This document shows positions 1 through 9,041 of a DNA stretch of 64,000 bases, piece after piece; the stretch's first letter is position 1, and each line of letters opens with the position of its first letter. Location: NCBI GenBank assembly GCA_944389195.1, contig CALXLM010000040.1, forward strand, positions 1 through 64,000, given 5' to 3'. This DNA comes from an uncultured Opitutales bacterium (GTDB lineage Bacteria; Verrucomicrobiota; Verrucomicrobiia; Opitutales; Intestinicryptomonadaceae). Under the pieces are notes generated by a model that did no database searches, was not told where the DNA came from, and saw only the letters and a list, made by a program, of their open reading frames with translations. The position numbers and the translations under genes were made by a program.

Positions 1-465
1 ATGGAATTTTGCAAGAGTGCGCAGGAAGAAGTAAAGTGGGATAGAAAGATTACTTATCCATTGCGGAAAAGGAAAGACAGGTTAAAGCTGCAAGATAAAG
101 AGCGACTTAAAAGTTTTTTTAGAGAAAATCCAGCAATCGAGCTTGCGTACGAATTTAAGGAACGATTATGCGGGTTGCTAAACAAGAAGAGCCAGACGGC
201 AAGGCAATGCAGGGATAACATAAAGAAGTTAAAGGAAATGATGAAGACAATGAGATACGAGGCGCCGACAGAGTTTGGGAAATTGGCGGAGACGATAAGC
301 GAATGGTTTGCGCCAATAATCAGGATGTGGAGGTTTACAAAAAATAACGGAATAACCGAGGGTTTCCACCGCAAGATGAAGCTAATCCAACGCCTGGCTT
401 ACGGCTATAAAAACTTTGAAAATTATAGATTGAGGGTCATTGTCCAATGCGGCGTCTTCCATTAA
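1..465 (+). CDS. ISL3-family transposase, C-terminal part (cut by window edge)
   Basis: The 154 visible residues match the C-terminal part of the ISL3 (DDE) transposase family. The clearest signature is the tail around residues 117-150, which contains NNGITEGFHRKMK followed by RLAYGYKNFENYRLR. Full-length ISL3 transposases are about 400 residues, so the catalytic N-terminal two thirds either lie left of the window or are missing; the ATG at base 1 is simply the window edge. The sequence just after the stop (CCCACTGACTTCGGTG) resembles the end region of ISL3 elements, but I cannot define the terminal repeat. The element stops about 75 bp before a tRNA gene. Whether the copy is intact cannot be told from here. 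Confidence 0.8.
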   Translation: MEFCKSAQEEVKWDRKITYPLRKRKDRLKLQDKERLKSFFRENPAIELAYEFKERLCGLLNKKSQTARQCRDNIKKLKEMMKTMRYEAPTEFGKLAETISEWFAPIIRMWRFTKNNGITEGFHRKMKLIQRLAYGYKNFENYRLRVIVQCGVFH

Positions 466-500
466 CTCCCACTGACTTCGGTGTTGACCAGACTATCATA

Positions 501-535
501 CAAACAAGCCCCAGAAACTTGAAGAATCAGGGGCC
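501..535 (-). terminator. Possible rho-independent terminator of tRNA-Met
   Basis: Read on the minus strand, a GCCCC/GGGGC stem with a long loop is followed by a T-rich stretch (CTTGTTTG). It lies 7 bp beyond the CCA end of the tRNA. The stem is short and the T-run is interrupted, so the call is tentative. Confidence 0.4.
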
Positions 536-541
536 CTGAAA

Positions 542-616
<75 letters not shown>

Positions 617-902
617 GATTTTGAAGTTTTGCAATGTACGCTTTCGATGAAGCAAGTCAAGTTCTATTTAACATTTTTTCTCTCAGAATCTCCCATACAC
701 ATGCAAATCGCACGAAATAAAACCATTTTTTGTCTTAGTACAAAATTCTAAAAACGATATATCCATAAGCAAAAGGTTCTATGCGAAAAACCGCTTTGCC
801 TCAACAAACATATGCCCCCAAGCGGCCATCAAAAGCCAATATGCATAAGCCTTTCAAACGCGCCAAGACGCGCTTTATTCCATATAGCACATTTTCCATC
901 GC
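617..902. other. Intergenic, no gene seen
   Basis: AT-rich stretch between the tRNA and the rpmA terminator. The only open frame, around 781-1017, runs through the terminator and into rpmA on the opposite strand and is very basic, so it is not credible. Confidence 0.6.
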
Positions 903-930
903 AAAAAAAACCCTCCGAATCCGGAGGGTT
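903..930 (-). terminator. Rho-independent terminator of rplU-rpmA
   Basis: On the minus strand, AACCCTCCG and CGGAGGGTT form a 9-bp stem around a GATT loop and are followed by a run of Ts. It lies about 22 bp downstream of the rpmA stop. Confidence 0.88.
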
Positions 931-952
931 ATAAAATATCAAACAAAGCTGG

Positions 953-1201
953 CTATTCGGCGGCCTCAACCGAAACCTTGCGGTGCGCGCCGTCCCATTT
1001 CACAACGCCGTCTTTAAGCGCAAAAAGCGTGTAGTCTTTGCCCAAGCCCACGTTTTCGCCGGGACGAACTTTTGTGCCGCACTGCCGCATTATGATGTTT
1101 CCGGCCAACACGCGTTCGTCGCCGTACTTCTTAACTCCGAGGCGCTGCGCATGAGAGTCTCTTCCGTTCTTTGCGCTGCCCTGACCTTTTTTATGTGCCA
1201 T
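953..1201 (-). CDS. rpmA: 50S ribosomal protein bL27
   Basis: bL27 sits in the large ribosomal subunit near the peptidyl-transferase centre and contacts the tRNA CCA ends through its flexible N-terminus. The 82-residue product begins [16 protein letters not shown], the typical bL27 N-terminus, and contains the conserved [10 protein letters not shown] and GKDYTLFAL segments. It starts directly at the mature alanine and lacks the cleaved N-terminal extension seen in Firmicutes. It lies 15 bp downstream of rplU in the usual order and ends at a strong terminator. Confidence 0.97.
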   Translation of the reverse strand: MAHKKGQGSAKNGRDSHAQRLGVKKYGDERVLAGNIIMRQCGTKVRPGENVGLGKDYTLFALKDGVVKWDGAHRKVSVEAAE

Positions 1202-1216
1202 TGTAGATTTCCTTTC

Positions 1217-1531
1217 TTATGCTTTTACGGCCTCAACCTTGATCACGGAAAGCTCCTGACGGTGGCCCTGCTTGCGCTGGTAGCCTTTCCTGCGCTTTTT
1301 CTTTATAATCACAACTTTTTTACCGCGTTTGTTTTCGAGGATTTTCACGGAAACGCTCGCCCCGTCGACATAAGGCGCGCCGAACTTCGCGTCGGCGCCA
1401 TCGCCGACCATGAGAACTTCCTTGATTTCCACCGTGTCGCCCGCCTTTGAACCGGCGAAACGGTTGACGGAAAGAACGTCCCCTTCGCTGACGGTAACCT
1501 GTTTTCCTTGGATTTTGATTGTCGCTTTCAT
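1217..1531 (-). CDS. rplU: 50S ribosomal protein bL21
   Basis: bL21 binds 23S rRNA in the large ribosomal subunit. The 104-residue length is normal for the family. The basic segment near the C-terminus ([16 protein letters not shown]) is the diagnostic bL21 signature and the N-terminus ([13 protein letters not shown]) aligns with the family. It is the first gene of the rplU-rpmA pair. About 148 bp separate it from the anti-sigma gene upstream. An AT-rich segment rich in TTTTGATAATTTTATAA lies just before its start, but I could not fix a promoter. Confidence 0.97.
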   Translation of the reverse strand: MKATIKIQGKQVTVSEGDVLSVNRFAGSKAGDTVEIKEVLMVGDGADAKFGAPYVDGASVSVKILENKRGKKVVIIKKKRRKGYQRKQGHRQELSVIKVEAVKA

Positions 1532-1679
1532 TGTTATAAAATTATCAAAAAAGGGAAAGTAAATAGTCCTTCCCCATTCTGCGCAAGACTTTTTTCACTT
1601 TTATTCTCCAAATTACGAAAAGACGCTAAAAACGCGGAGTTTTACATGCGCCGATCGGCTTTAACGGCATAAAATCCGT

Positions 1680-2177
1680 TTAATTTTCGTCTCCGTAGGC
1701 GGTAATTCCCACGGGCGCGTTCGATTTTATCCGTATAACGCTGAACACCGTGCCGTTTTCGGTCACCACGCGTTCGTCTATGACGGTTTGAGAAGCGTTA
1801 ATCCAACGGGGAAGCTGCGAAGCCGCCCGCTCCGGAACGGATTCGTGCCGCGGCATCGTTTGAACTGCCAGCCAAACGAAGCTCGCGCACAGCGCCATCA
1901 GCGCCGCAACCGCCGCCCATTCGATAGCCGCCCTCACCCTTGAAGTTTTCTTCGCCTCAAAGAAGGGCGACCGCACCCCATCGAGATCTCCGAAAACCGC
2001 CTTTTTGCCGTACATGGCGCATGTAGCCGCATGTATTCTGCACGCCCGGTAAAAGAGTTCTGCCATTCTGCGGTCCCCGCGGACGCATTTTGATAGAAGT
2101 TCCAGCTCTTCCCGCGACGCCTCTCCGTCAAGATACGCCGAAACAATCTCGTCAAACCTCTCGCGGGAAATTTTCAT
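1680..2177 (-). CDS. Putative membrane anti-sigma factor
   Basis: A 165-residue protein whose ATG overlaps the stop of the sigma gene by one base (TAATG), so the two are probably translationally coupled. That arrangement is typical of an ECF sigma factor and its anti-sigma partner. The N-terminus (SAYLDGEASREELELL) resembles the short helical zinc-less anti-sigma N-domains common in Planctomycetes and Verrucomicrobia. One transmembrane segment spans about residues 86-106. A short C-terminal domain of about 55 residues would lie in the periplasm. The frame is open further upstream inside the sigma gene, but the coupled ATG and the domain start favour this start. The anti-sigma role is inferred from position and topology. 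Confidence 0.7.
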   Translation of the reverse strand: MKISRERFDEIVSAYLDGEASREELELLSKCVRGDRRMAELFYRACRIHAATCAMYGKKAVFGDLDGVRSPFFEAKKTSRVRAAIEWAAVAALMALCASFVWLAVQTMPRHESVPERAASQLPRWINASQTVIDERVVTENGTVFSVIRIKSNAPVGITAYGDEN

Positions 2178-2773
2178 TACCGCATTTTTTCCAGCTCTTC
2201 CCTCAGATATTCGCGCGCCCTCGACAAACGGCTCTTTACCGTACCCACGCTGATATTCATACGCACGGCTATTTCCTCGTAGCTTAAATCCTCCTCGTTG
2301 CGCAGTTTCAAAACTTCGCCGTATTTCGCGGGCAACGAGTCGATAGCCTTCGGGAGGAGCTCGGCAAATTCGGAATAGGCCGCGCTTTCGGCCGGATTCT
2401 GACCGCCGCTTTCTATGAGGTCGCAAACAGTCATATCGCCCTCTTCGCCGATGGGCGTGTCGAGGGAAATAGATTCTCCGCGCTTGCGCCTCCACCAATA
2501 CCAATGTTTGTTGTGTGCCAGATTTGTGGCTATATGGTACAGCCATGTGGACAAAGAGCATTCGCCCCTAAAATTGCCAATACTCTTGCGCGCCCTTATA
2601 AACGTGTCCTGGGCGACCTCTTCGGCGTCCTGCCTGTTGTCGAGCAGGCTGTTGGCGCGATTGTATATTTTGTCCCAATGGGTGTTCACCAACTCTCCGA
2701 ATGCGACATCGTCGCCGCCTTTAAGGCGTTCGAGGAGGGTGTCGGGACAAGTTGATTCCATTGATTTTGCCAT
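2177..2773 (-). CDS. ECF-family RNA polymerase sigma factor
   Basis: A 198-residue sigma-70-family protein with the two-domain architecture of extracytoplasmic-function (RpoE-like) sigma factors. Region 2 lies at about residues 25-90, with DNRQDAEEVAQDTFIRA and STWLYHIATNLAHN matching the core-binding and -10 recognition helices. Region 4 lies at about 140-195, with LRNEEDLSYEEIAVRM and GTVKSRLSRARE forming the -35 helix-turn-helix. Regions 1 and 3 are absent, as expected. It is followed by a coupled membrane protein and transcribed away from the GTPase operon across a 383-bp divergent region. Its targets cannot be told from the sequence. Confidence 0.93.
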   Translation of the reverse strand: MAKSMESTCPDTLLERLKGGDDVAFGELVNTHWDKIYNRANSLLDNRQDAEEVAQDTFIRARKSIGNFRGECSLSTWLYHIATNLAHNKHWYWWRRKRGESISLDTPIGEEGDMTVCDLIESGGQNPAESAAYSEFAELLPKAIDSLPAKYGEVLKLRNEEDLSYEEIAVRMNISVGTVKSRLSRAREYLREELEKMR

Positions 2774-3156
2774 AAATTCTTTCCTTTAATGTTAATTAGA
2801 CGGCGAACGCGCCAAAACGTTTCAAAAAAAATCTTCACCGCTGGCGTTCCGCCCTACCGGGCACTTTTTTGGAGGGACTCCGCAAAAACCAAGGCCCCCC
2901 GCTCCGCGGTGTCCCCCGACGCTACAGGGCGGAGTTAATCCACCCATGAAACGCGCGTTTACGAATACAAAACAGCGCGTTTCTGCGTTAAGGGACAAGC
3001 GTCCGCCGTTTGTTTATTTTTATCGTATTTTTTCCGCTTTGCTTAAGCGATTTTTCATCGGCGTCGCCTATTCAATAAATTGCGCCCGAAACCGGCTAAA
3101 ATAAAAAAAGAATTGCCAAAGCGGATCGTCGCGCTAAAAATTTCCTAAAAGGATTT
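2774..3156. promoter_or_regulatory. Divergent control region with GC-rich structured element
   Basis: This 383-bp stretch lies between the divergent sigma-factor and GTPase genes. At 2848-2855 and 2926-2933 an 8-bp inverted repeat (TCCGCCCT/AGGGCGGA) encloses a GC-rich block. Inside it is a hairpin at 2866-2888 whose T-run pairs with an A-run around GGAG-GGA-CTCC. The outer 200 bp towards the GTPase gene are AT-rich and should hold its promoter, although I found no clear -35/-10 pair. The GTPase start has a good ribosome site (AAAAGGA, 5 bp before the ATG). Confidence 0.5.
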
Positions 3157-4896
3157 ATGTTTGGATTTGGAAAAAATAAAAAAGGCGCACGGAAAGTCGC
3201 CTTAGTGGATTGCGGCGACGCCTCCATCCAGGAAACATCAAAATACCCGGCAAAGATAGGAGGCGGCGACTCCGAGTTAAAAACCGATTCCCCTTTCCCG
3301 TTTTTGGAAATATCCGAATCGAAAAACGGGAATTTGACGCTCGCGCCGCTCGACCCCAACGCAAGCGTAAAGATAAACGGAACAAAAATTCTGGCCCCCG
3401 TGGAGATGTCCGACGTGGCCACGCTGCAGGTGGGGGAAAAGCTCTATTACATCATAGCTGACGCGCAAATGCTCGAAAAGGCGCGGGTCATGGACACCTC
3501 GAAGTGGCTCGTTTTTTATTCCGAAACTGGGCGCATAGAAGACGAAGTCCCTTTCGCCAGGCTAAAGAGTTCCGTACTCAGCCGCGGTTTGAACGGCGCG
3601 GGAATCGCCATATGCCCGCGCGGATTTGAAATTGGATTCATGTTTTCGTCGGTTTTCGGCGACGACAAGCCGTCGGACATATCATCCGCCGTCCCCATAC
3701 TGTCTGAAAGCTCCGAAGCGGTGACGTGCCCGCTTTGCTGGCTCAAATTCGACGTCGGCGACGCGATGAGTATAGCGGTTCACGAAAGCCTGCGCGGAGA
3801 TCCCGTACTGGGGCCAGACGAAATGTTGCGTTTTCTGCCGACATCGTTCAACGAGGACGGCGTGGCTTTGGATCCGGCGGGAATGCCTGCTCCGGACGTG
3901 GCCTGCCCGCACTGCCGCAAGAAACTTCCTCCCAACTATCTCGAACTTGAAAGGCGCATTTTCTCTATAGTCGGGGCGCCGAGTTCGGGGAAATCATACT
4001 ATCTGAGCGCACTCATACGCCAGCTGCAAAGTTCGCTGTACAAAAATTTCAACATTGTCTTAAAGGACCTCGACCCATCGGGAAACATGCTTCTTACGCA
4101 AATGAAGAACAGCCTGTTTTCCGCGAAAAATCCGGAGGACGCCATACTCGCGAAGACGGCCCTCGAGGGCCTGATGTACGAACGCTATCCGCGTTTCGGA
4201 AAGATGGTAGCACTTCCGAAACCCATGACATACTCCCTTTCAAAGGACGGCGCGGCGGGCACGTCGATAATTTTCTACGACAATGCCGGGGAGCATTTTG
4301 AGCCGGGACTCGACATCGAGGAGTCTCCCGGCGCGATGCACGTTGCCAGCTCCTCCGGAATATTCTTTCTTTTCGACCCCGCCGCCAACCGCAATTTTAA
4401 GGCGGCGATAGGCGACTATCCCGACCCGCAGCTTACAATCGACGGAAGGCTGGACCAGCAGGACACCATACTGTCCGAAATGGAAGTCCGCATAAAGCGC
4501 ATTCTCGCAATCGAGCCGTCGAAAAAAATAGACACACCCCTTGCGGTGCTGATAGGCAAGTGCGACATATGGCGCCACCTTCTGAAGGAGCCCCTCGGCA
4601 ATCCGGTAGCCGGCGGCAAGCTTGACCTTTCGATTGTCGAGGCAAACAGCAAAGTTCTGAGGGATTTTCTGATAGCAACCGACCCCTCCATAGCCGCGAG
4701 CGCGGAGTCCATATCGAAAAACATAAAGTATTTTGCCGTAAGCGCCCTCGGACACTCGCCGCAAATGCTTACCGAGGGGCCGTGCGCGGGAAAGATAGCT
4801 CCAATACCGTCAAAAATAAACCCGATAGACGTCGAAATACCGGCTATATGGGCGTTGTCCCAGTCCACGGATCTCATTCCCACAACGGGGGCGTAA
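3157..4896 (+). CDS. FHA-like/zinc-ribbon P-loop GTPase (DO-GTPase-like)
   Basis: A 579-residue multidomain protein. Residues 30-100 look like a divergent FHA-type beta sandwich (IGGGDSE, then NASVKINGTKI). Cysteines 191/194 and 250/253 form two CPxC knuckles of a probable zinc ribbon with a long insert. The C-terminal half is a P-loop domain. Walker A is GAPSSGKS at 273-280, a G3-like YDNAGEHF lies at 374-381, and LIGKCD at 465-470 sits where the NKxD base-recognition motif belongs. This is the layout of the TRAFAC-type GTPases that Pfam names double-GTPase (DO-GTPase) and pairs with GAP1 proteins, and the next gene is GAP1-like. No transmembrane segment is visible, so it probably acts at the inner face of the membrane with its partners. 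It is first in a four-gene operon. The family assignment rests on motifs and context, not an alignment. Confidence 0.72.
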   Translation: MFGFGKNKKGARKVALVDCGDASIQETSKYPAKIGGGDSELKTDSPFPFLEISESKNGNLTLAPLDPNASVKINGTKILAPVEMSDVATLQVGEKLYYIIADAQMLEKARVMDTSKWLVFYSETGRIEDEVPFARLKSSVLSRGLNGAGIAICPRGFEIGFMFSSVFGDDKPSDISSAVPILSESSEAVTCPLCWLKFDVGDAMSIAVHESLRGDPVLGPDEMLRFLPTSFNEDGVALDPAGMPAPDVACPHCRKKLPPNYLELERRIFSIVGAPSSGKSYYLSALIRQLQSSLYKNFNIVLKDLDPSGNMLLTQMKNSLFSAKNPEDAILAKTALEGLMYERYPRFGKMVALPKPMTYSLSKDGAAGTSIIFYDNAGEHFEPGLDIEESPGAMHVASSSGIFFLFDPAANRNFKAAIGDYPDPQLTIDGRLDQQDTILSEMEVRIKRILAIEPSKKIDTPLAVLIGKCDIWRHLLKEPLGNPVAGGKLDLSIVEANSKVLRDFLIATDPSIAASAESISKNIKYFAVSALGHSPQMLTEGPCAGKIAPIPSKINPIDVEIPAIWALSQSTDLIPTTGA

Positions 4897-4901
4897 AGGA
4901 T

Positions 4902-6266
4902 ATGGCATACCAACTCATATTCACAAGCTGGCCGACGTCGCTTACGATGGGCAGGACGGGATTTTCTACGGTTGCTCGCACAAAATCCATGCCCGAAAAG
5001 CTTGCGGCGGCGGTGGAGCGCTGCGGAGTTTACGACATTCTGCACGGCGAAATATTTTCCCACAGAACCTTGTCCTACTGCGGAGAAACGTGGCATATAC
5101 TGACGAGAATGGGAGATTCCGGGACAGACTACACAAACCGGAACAACTACATAGCCCACCATATAGCCATTCCGCAAAGCGAAATACCAGGGCTCGCAAA
5201 CCCGGCGGAAATACTCGCCCAATGGGACGGGTGGGCAAAGCGGTGGTCGGGCGAGCCCCGCTTTATAGGCGAACCCGACGGCATCGACAAAATACGCGCA
5301 AAAAATTCTCTTCCTGCCAAAAACTGGGAAAGAATATTCGGCAGCTCCGCCAAGGCCGCCCTGCTCGGAAATTTTCCCGCACAGATAACGGCGTCCGCCG
5401 GCGACTGCCGGACTCTGCTCGACTTGTTTTCAGAAAGCCTGCTGTTGAACGTCAATCCGCTCAACGCATGGGAAGTCACTTTCACGACGTACTCGTCCGG
5501 CAGCGAAAACGCGGGAGTTTTTCTATGGAAGGCCGCAGAATCGTCAGATGGCGACCCGATGCAAATAAATCTCACTTTGAAAAGCGCCCCTCCCGCGCCC
5601 AATACGCGCGCGGCTGAATACGCCTCTACCGGAATTTTGACAAACCGCGAACGCTTAAACTTAAAAGTTTCAAAGCCCAAAGCGCCAACGCGCTACAAGG
5701 TGGTGTACGTAAAAAAACGGGGTGTCCCGAAAATATTTCTGCTTTACGCCGCATCGGCTGCGATAACCGCCGGAACGATTGCCGCAGCCGCTTTCCTATA
5801 CATGGAGCCGGCGGATTCATTCAAAGAAAACGCGGTCCAGGCATCTCCCGAGCCGCTTCCCGTTTTAGAGGCGCTCTCGGAATCGAATCCGGAAAAGCGC
5901 GCCGCAGAAGGGCAGTCCGAATCCTCCGCCCGTGCAAAAACCCTTTCGGAAACCATATCCGAAGCGAGGGAGAAAGTGGGAAAAGACGATTTCGAGGGCG
6001 CGGTACGCCTATGGGACGAATCGCCCTACGCTGCCTCCAACCCGTCGGTCAAGCGCGACATTCTCGAAGACATCGGGGCGCGCGCCGATTCGCTTATGAG
6101 ATATGCCGAAAACGCGTTTGCATTGGGCGGGCGCGACGAAAAAGCCGAGGGAAAAGCTATAGTCAATATGGCAAAAGCCCGCCGCGCGCTCGACATTCCC
6201 GGAATCTCCCGCAAAGAGGCGCGCGAAAAAAAATGGAAAACTTTGAACGGTAAAATCGGAAAATAA
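4902..6266 (+). CDS. GTPase-associated protein 1 (GAP1-N)-like membrane protein
   Basis: A 454-residue protein. Residues 1-235 resemble the N-terminal domain of GTPase-associated protein 1: FTSWPTSLTMGRTGFSTVAR at the start, then GTDYTNRNNYIAHHIAIP at about 74-91, which matches the family's characteristic DxxxRxNxxAHH pattern. A single transmembrane helix follows at about 276-300 after a basic stretch, so the GAP1-like part is cytoplasmic. A charged tail of about 150 residues, mostly helical, lies outside. I chose the ATG at 4902 because it follows the GTPase stop by 5 bp with AAAGGA in front and gives a proper domain start. The upstream in-frame extension lies inside the GTPase gene. The usual GAP1 middle and C-terminal domains appear to be replaced by the membrane anchor and tail. 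Confidence 0.7.
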   Translation: MAYQLIFTSWPTSLTMGRTGFSTVARTKSMPEKLAAAVERCGVYDILHGEIFSHRTLSYCGETWHILTRMGDSGTDYTNRNNYIAHHIAIPQSEIPGLANPAEILAQWDGWAKRWSGEPRFIGEPDGIDKIRAKNSLPAKNWERIFGSSAKAALLGNFPAQITASAGDCRTLLDLFSESLLLNVNPLNAWEVTFTTYSSGSENAGVFLWKAAESSDGDPMQINLTLKSAPPAPNTRAAEYASTGILTNRERLNLKVSKPKAPTRYKVVYVKKRGVPKIFLLYAASAAITAGTIAAAAFLYMEPADSFKENAVQASPEPLPVLEALSESNPEKRAAEGQSESSARAKTLSETISEAREKVGKDDFEGAVRLWDESPYAASNPSVKRDILEDIGARADSLMRYAENAFALGGRDEKAEGKAIVNMAKARRALDIPGISRKEAREKKWKTLNGKIGK

Positions 6267-9040
6267 TGACTCCACAATTTTTAACAGTAAAAATTCAGGC
6301 GCTTCTCGGCGGACGCGCGACGGCCTCCGAAATGCAAAAAAGATCGGTCGCCATGGAATACTACAAGTTGTGCGCGCGCGCCGAAGCGCAGCTCGAGCAC
6401 TGCGTGGCACTCATAAAAGCCGGCCGCGACTATCCGGCATTGCAAGTGGCGGAATCCTCCGGGTTGCTCGACCTTCTAAATTCGCTGATGTTCCCCGAAC
6501 TTGAGCGGTGGCGCTCGTACTGCGCGGCGGAAGACCTGCCCGTGCCGCCGCCGTTCGACGATTCGCAAATAGAGCTTGTAAATTCCCTTTACGCAAGGGG
6601 CGTGTCACAAAACCACCCCCTTTACCGCGACTACCGGCGCGCCATGCGCATGAGAAAGTACGAAGACGCGCTGGCCGTAATAAAAACCATTTCGAAAATC
6701 AACTCCTACGACGCCGAAGCTCGGCGCGAATGCGACAAGCTCCGGAGGAAGGTGTCCGCCGCAAAATTGAAAAAGCTTGAAGGCGCGCTCGCAAAAAACG
6801 ATTTCGAGGCGGTATTAAAGCTGTACGACGAGCTCCAACCCGAATCCGAACTGATATCCGACAGCAGAGTGTGGAGGGAGGCGTCGGAATTTAAGCGCGC
6901 CAAGGAAAGCGAATACGAACGCTCCCGCTGCATGTCGATAATCAGAGAGCTTGAATCAATCGACATTGAAAACGATTTCGCCCGGGCCTCGGATCTGGTG
7001 ACGGAGTTCAATCTTATCCGCAGCGACACCGATTTCGTCGGCCCCGACCTCGAATTCATAGAAAAAATATCGAAGGAGACGGCGGTGAAGCAAAACGAGA
7101 TAATCGCCGCCGAAAAGGCCGCACGCGCGCGAAACCTGATAGGTATAGAGCTTGAAAGCCCTGACAAGAGTGAAAGAAGGCGGGTAAAACTGGCGCGTCT
7201 GCTGTCGCTTTCGGCGGACGCGGGGAAAACCCTCGACCCAGAATCCGCAAGGAGGCTGGCGGCGCGCATATCCGCACTGAGGCTCAGCCTGCGCATGTCG
7301 GCGGCGGCCAAAGCGGCATGCTGGGCGGCGGCGGCGGCAGGAATCGCCGCGGCGGCGGCGTTTATATGGAACTTTGCTGAATCGCAAAAAATCGGCAGCG
7401 AGGCGGAAAACGAAATAGCCCAGATAGAGGCCTCACAGGAACCCTCGGATCTTCCTAAAAAAATAGAATCGTTCAGGAAAAAATACCCGGAACTTTCGGA
7501 ATCGAAATACGCCGAAAGACTTTCGAGTTTGGAAGGCGTTGCGGCGCTGTCCATAAAGCGCCGCGACCGCGTAAAAAGCGCGTTGGAACAAATGGAGGCC
7601 ATAGACTTTAAGACGGCGCCCTCAAAAGAGTTTGCGGAGGCGAAATCGAACTCCGAAAAGCTTTTTCTTGAGCTTTCGTCGCTGTCACCGATGGAGCAGA
7701 TTGACTTCCGCGACAGAATCGAAAGCCTTTCGAAAAAAATTTCCGCCGCAATAGACGAAAGGAAGGCGAAAAACTCGGCCGCAATAAGGCTCAATCTGTC
7801 AAAATACGAATCCATAGCCGAAGAATATGAAAACTTTTCGCGCGCGAAGGACGACATAGACAGGGACGCCGAGAAGGTCCTGAAAGTTCTCCGCCCGCTC
7901 ATGGAGGACGTCAGCATCCTTTTTAAGCCGCACCAACTCGACATAGAAAAGTTCAACGAAATATCGGTGCGAGCCACCGACGCAAAAAACAAGTACGCAA
8001 AGTTCGACAAGCTAAAAGAGGCCCTTGAAACGTCGAGAACCGCGGCGGAATATTCGGCCGCCGTCGACATTCTCGCGGAGTCCGGAATAACGCCCGCGGA
8101 ATTCGCGCGCAAATTGTCGAAAATCGCCGAATTAAAGGACTCTATAATGCTCGGGCAGCTCGTCGATTTCGGGACTCCCGAGGGCGTTGCGCAAATTAAT
8201 TCTGCGGGCATCGCGGTGCGCGCCGCACTGCCCGAAAACAAAATGCTCACCGACCTCTATAAATATTCTCGCGACGGAAAATACGAAGTTTACACCATAG
8301 GGAAAATCACCGAGCAGACCCAAAAATGGCGCGGAGGCTCCGAAATAGTGCAGCAGGTAAACGAAGTCTCCGCCGGCGGCAGAATCTCTACAAAGCCATA
8401 CAGAAAACACTTTATCGACGGGCGCGCCCCCCGCGGGGAAATACTTTTGGGCGGCGACGAAGCCGCGGAATCGAAACTCGGCAAAATGGCATATAAAGAA
8501 GCCGCCCAAGAATCGCTGCTATCGGCGCTAACGCTCATAGGAAACGCAAAGGCAAACCCCATTTACAAAGTATTTTTCGAAGGGTTGATTTTTGCCAAGC
8601 TTTCTGAAAATCCCGCAGCTACAATGCTTGAATACTCCCCTTTGGCGAAGGCGAGAAAAACGGCGGTCGAACGCTACTCCAAAGCGTTTTTCGACTATTC
8701 GTGGATATTCGAATCCGATTCAAAGGCCAAACTGATAGATGCCGAACTTTACTCACAAAAGGCCCCCGACTACTTCAAAGACGCCCAAACGCGGCTGAAC
8801 GCGATAAAAATAGCGCTCGAAAACCCGATTATGCTAATTGGCGTGTGCGACGAAACCGGCAAGGCGTCTTTGTTCAAAGATCCCAAGGGCGCAATATGGT
8901 CGGTGGGCCTTGGCACCGGAAAATTTGAAAGGGTAGGCGAAAATATGGCCGCGTGCTCGGGCAAACTCGCGCCGCTGGCTCCAATTTTCAGCGAAGTTAA
9001 GCCCTCCGCCGAAATTTTAAAAGAAGCCGCCCGCAAATAG
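6266..9040 (+). CDS. Large coiled-coil/TPR-like membrane protein of the GTPase operon
   Basis: A 924-residue protein with no family I recognise. Residues 1-340 are charged, helical and repeat-like (RKYEDALAVIKTISK, then KNDFEAVLKLYDELQPE, spaced like TPR hairpins). A very alanine-rich transmembrane helix lies at about 346-370. About 270 residues of predicted coiled coil follow, rich in Lys, Glu, Ser and Ala. The C-terminal 280 residues look globular and mixed alpha/beta (for example KYEVYTIGKITEQTQKW). Its ATG overlaps the previous stop by one base (TAATG). With one membrane pass it could link the cytoplasmic GTPase/GAP1 module to the cell envelope, possibly as scaffold or sensor. That role is inference from topology and operon position. 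Confidence 0.75.
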   Translation: MTPQFLTVKIQALLGGRATASEMQKRSVAMEYYKLCARAEAQLEHCVALIKAGRDYPALQVAESSGLLDLLNSLMFPELERWRSYCAAEDLPVPPPFDDSQIELVNSLYARGVSQNHPLYRDYRRAMRMRKYEDALAVIKTISKINSYDAEARRECDKLRRKVSAAKLKKLEGALAKNDFEAVLKLYDELQPESELISDSRVWREASEFKRAKESEYERSRCMSIIRELESIDIENDFARASDLVTEFNLIRSDTDFVGPDLEFIEKISKETAVKQNEIIAAEKAARARNLIGIELESPDKSERRRVKLARLLSLSADAGKTLDPESARRLAARISALRLSLRMSAAAKAACWAAAAAGIAAAAAFIWNFAESQKIGSEAENEIAQIEASQEPSDLPKKIESFRKKYPELSESKYAERLSSLEGVAALSIKRRDRVKSALEQMEAIDFKTAPSKEFAEAKSNSEKLFLELSSLSPMEQIDFRDRIESLSKKISAAIDERKAKNSAAIRLNLSKYESIAEEYENFSRAKDDIDRDAEKVLKVLRPLMEDVSILFKPHQLDIEKFNEISVRATDAKNKYAKFDKLKEALETSRTAAEYSAAVDILAESGITPAEFARKLSKIAELKDSIMLGQLVDFGTPEGVAQINSAGIAVRAALPENKMLTDLYKYSRDGKYEVYTIGKITEQTQKWRGGSEIVQQVNEVSAGGRISTKPYRKHFIDGRAPRGEILLGGDEAAESKLGKMAYKEAAQESLLSALTLIGNAKANPIYKVFFEGLIFAKLSENPAATMLEYSPLAKARKTAVERYSKAFFDYSWIFESDSKAKLIDAELYSQKAPDYFKDAQTRLNAIKIALENPIMLIGVCDETGKASLFKDPKGAIWSVGLGTGKFERVGENMAACSGKLAPLAPIFSEVKPSAEILKEAARK

Positions 9041-9041
9041 C

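Noticed and set aside
1680-2561. 293-residue extended anti-sigma frame
   Set aside because: The upstream half is antisense-like noise within the sigma gene; the coupled ATG at 2177 gives the proper start.
2774-3156. SRP RNA, 6S RNA or tmRNA in the GC-rich block
   Set aside because: The conserved SRP core (GGAAGGAAGCAGC-like) and the tmRNA tRNA-like ends are absent.
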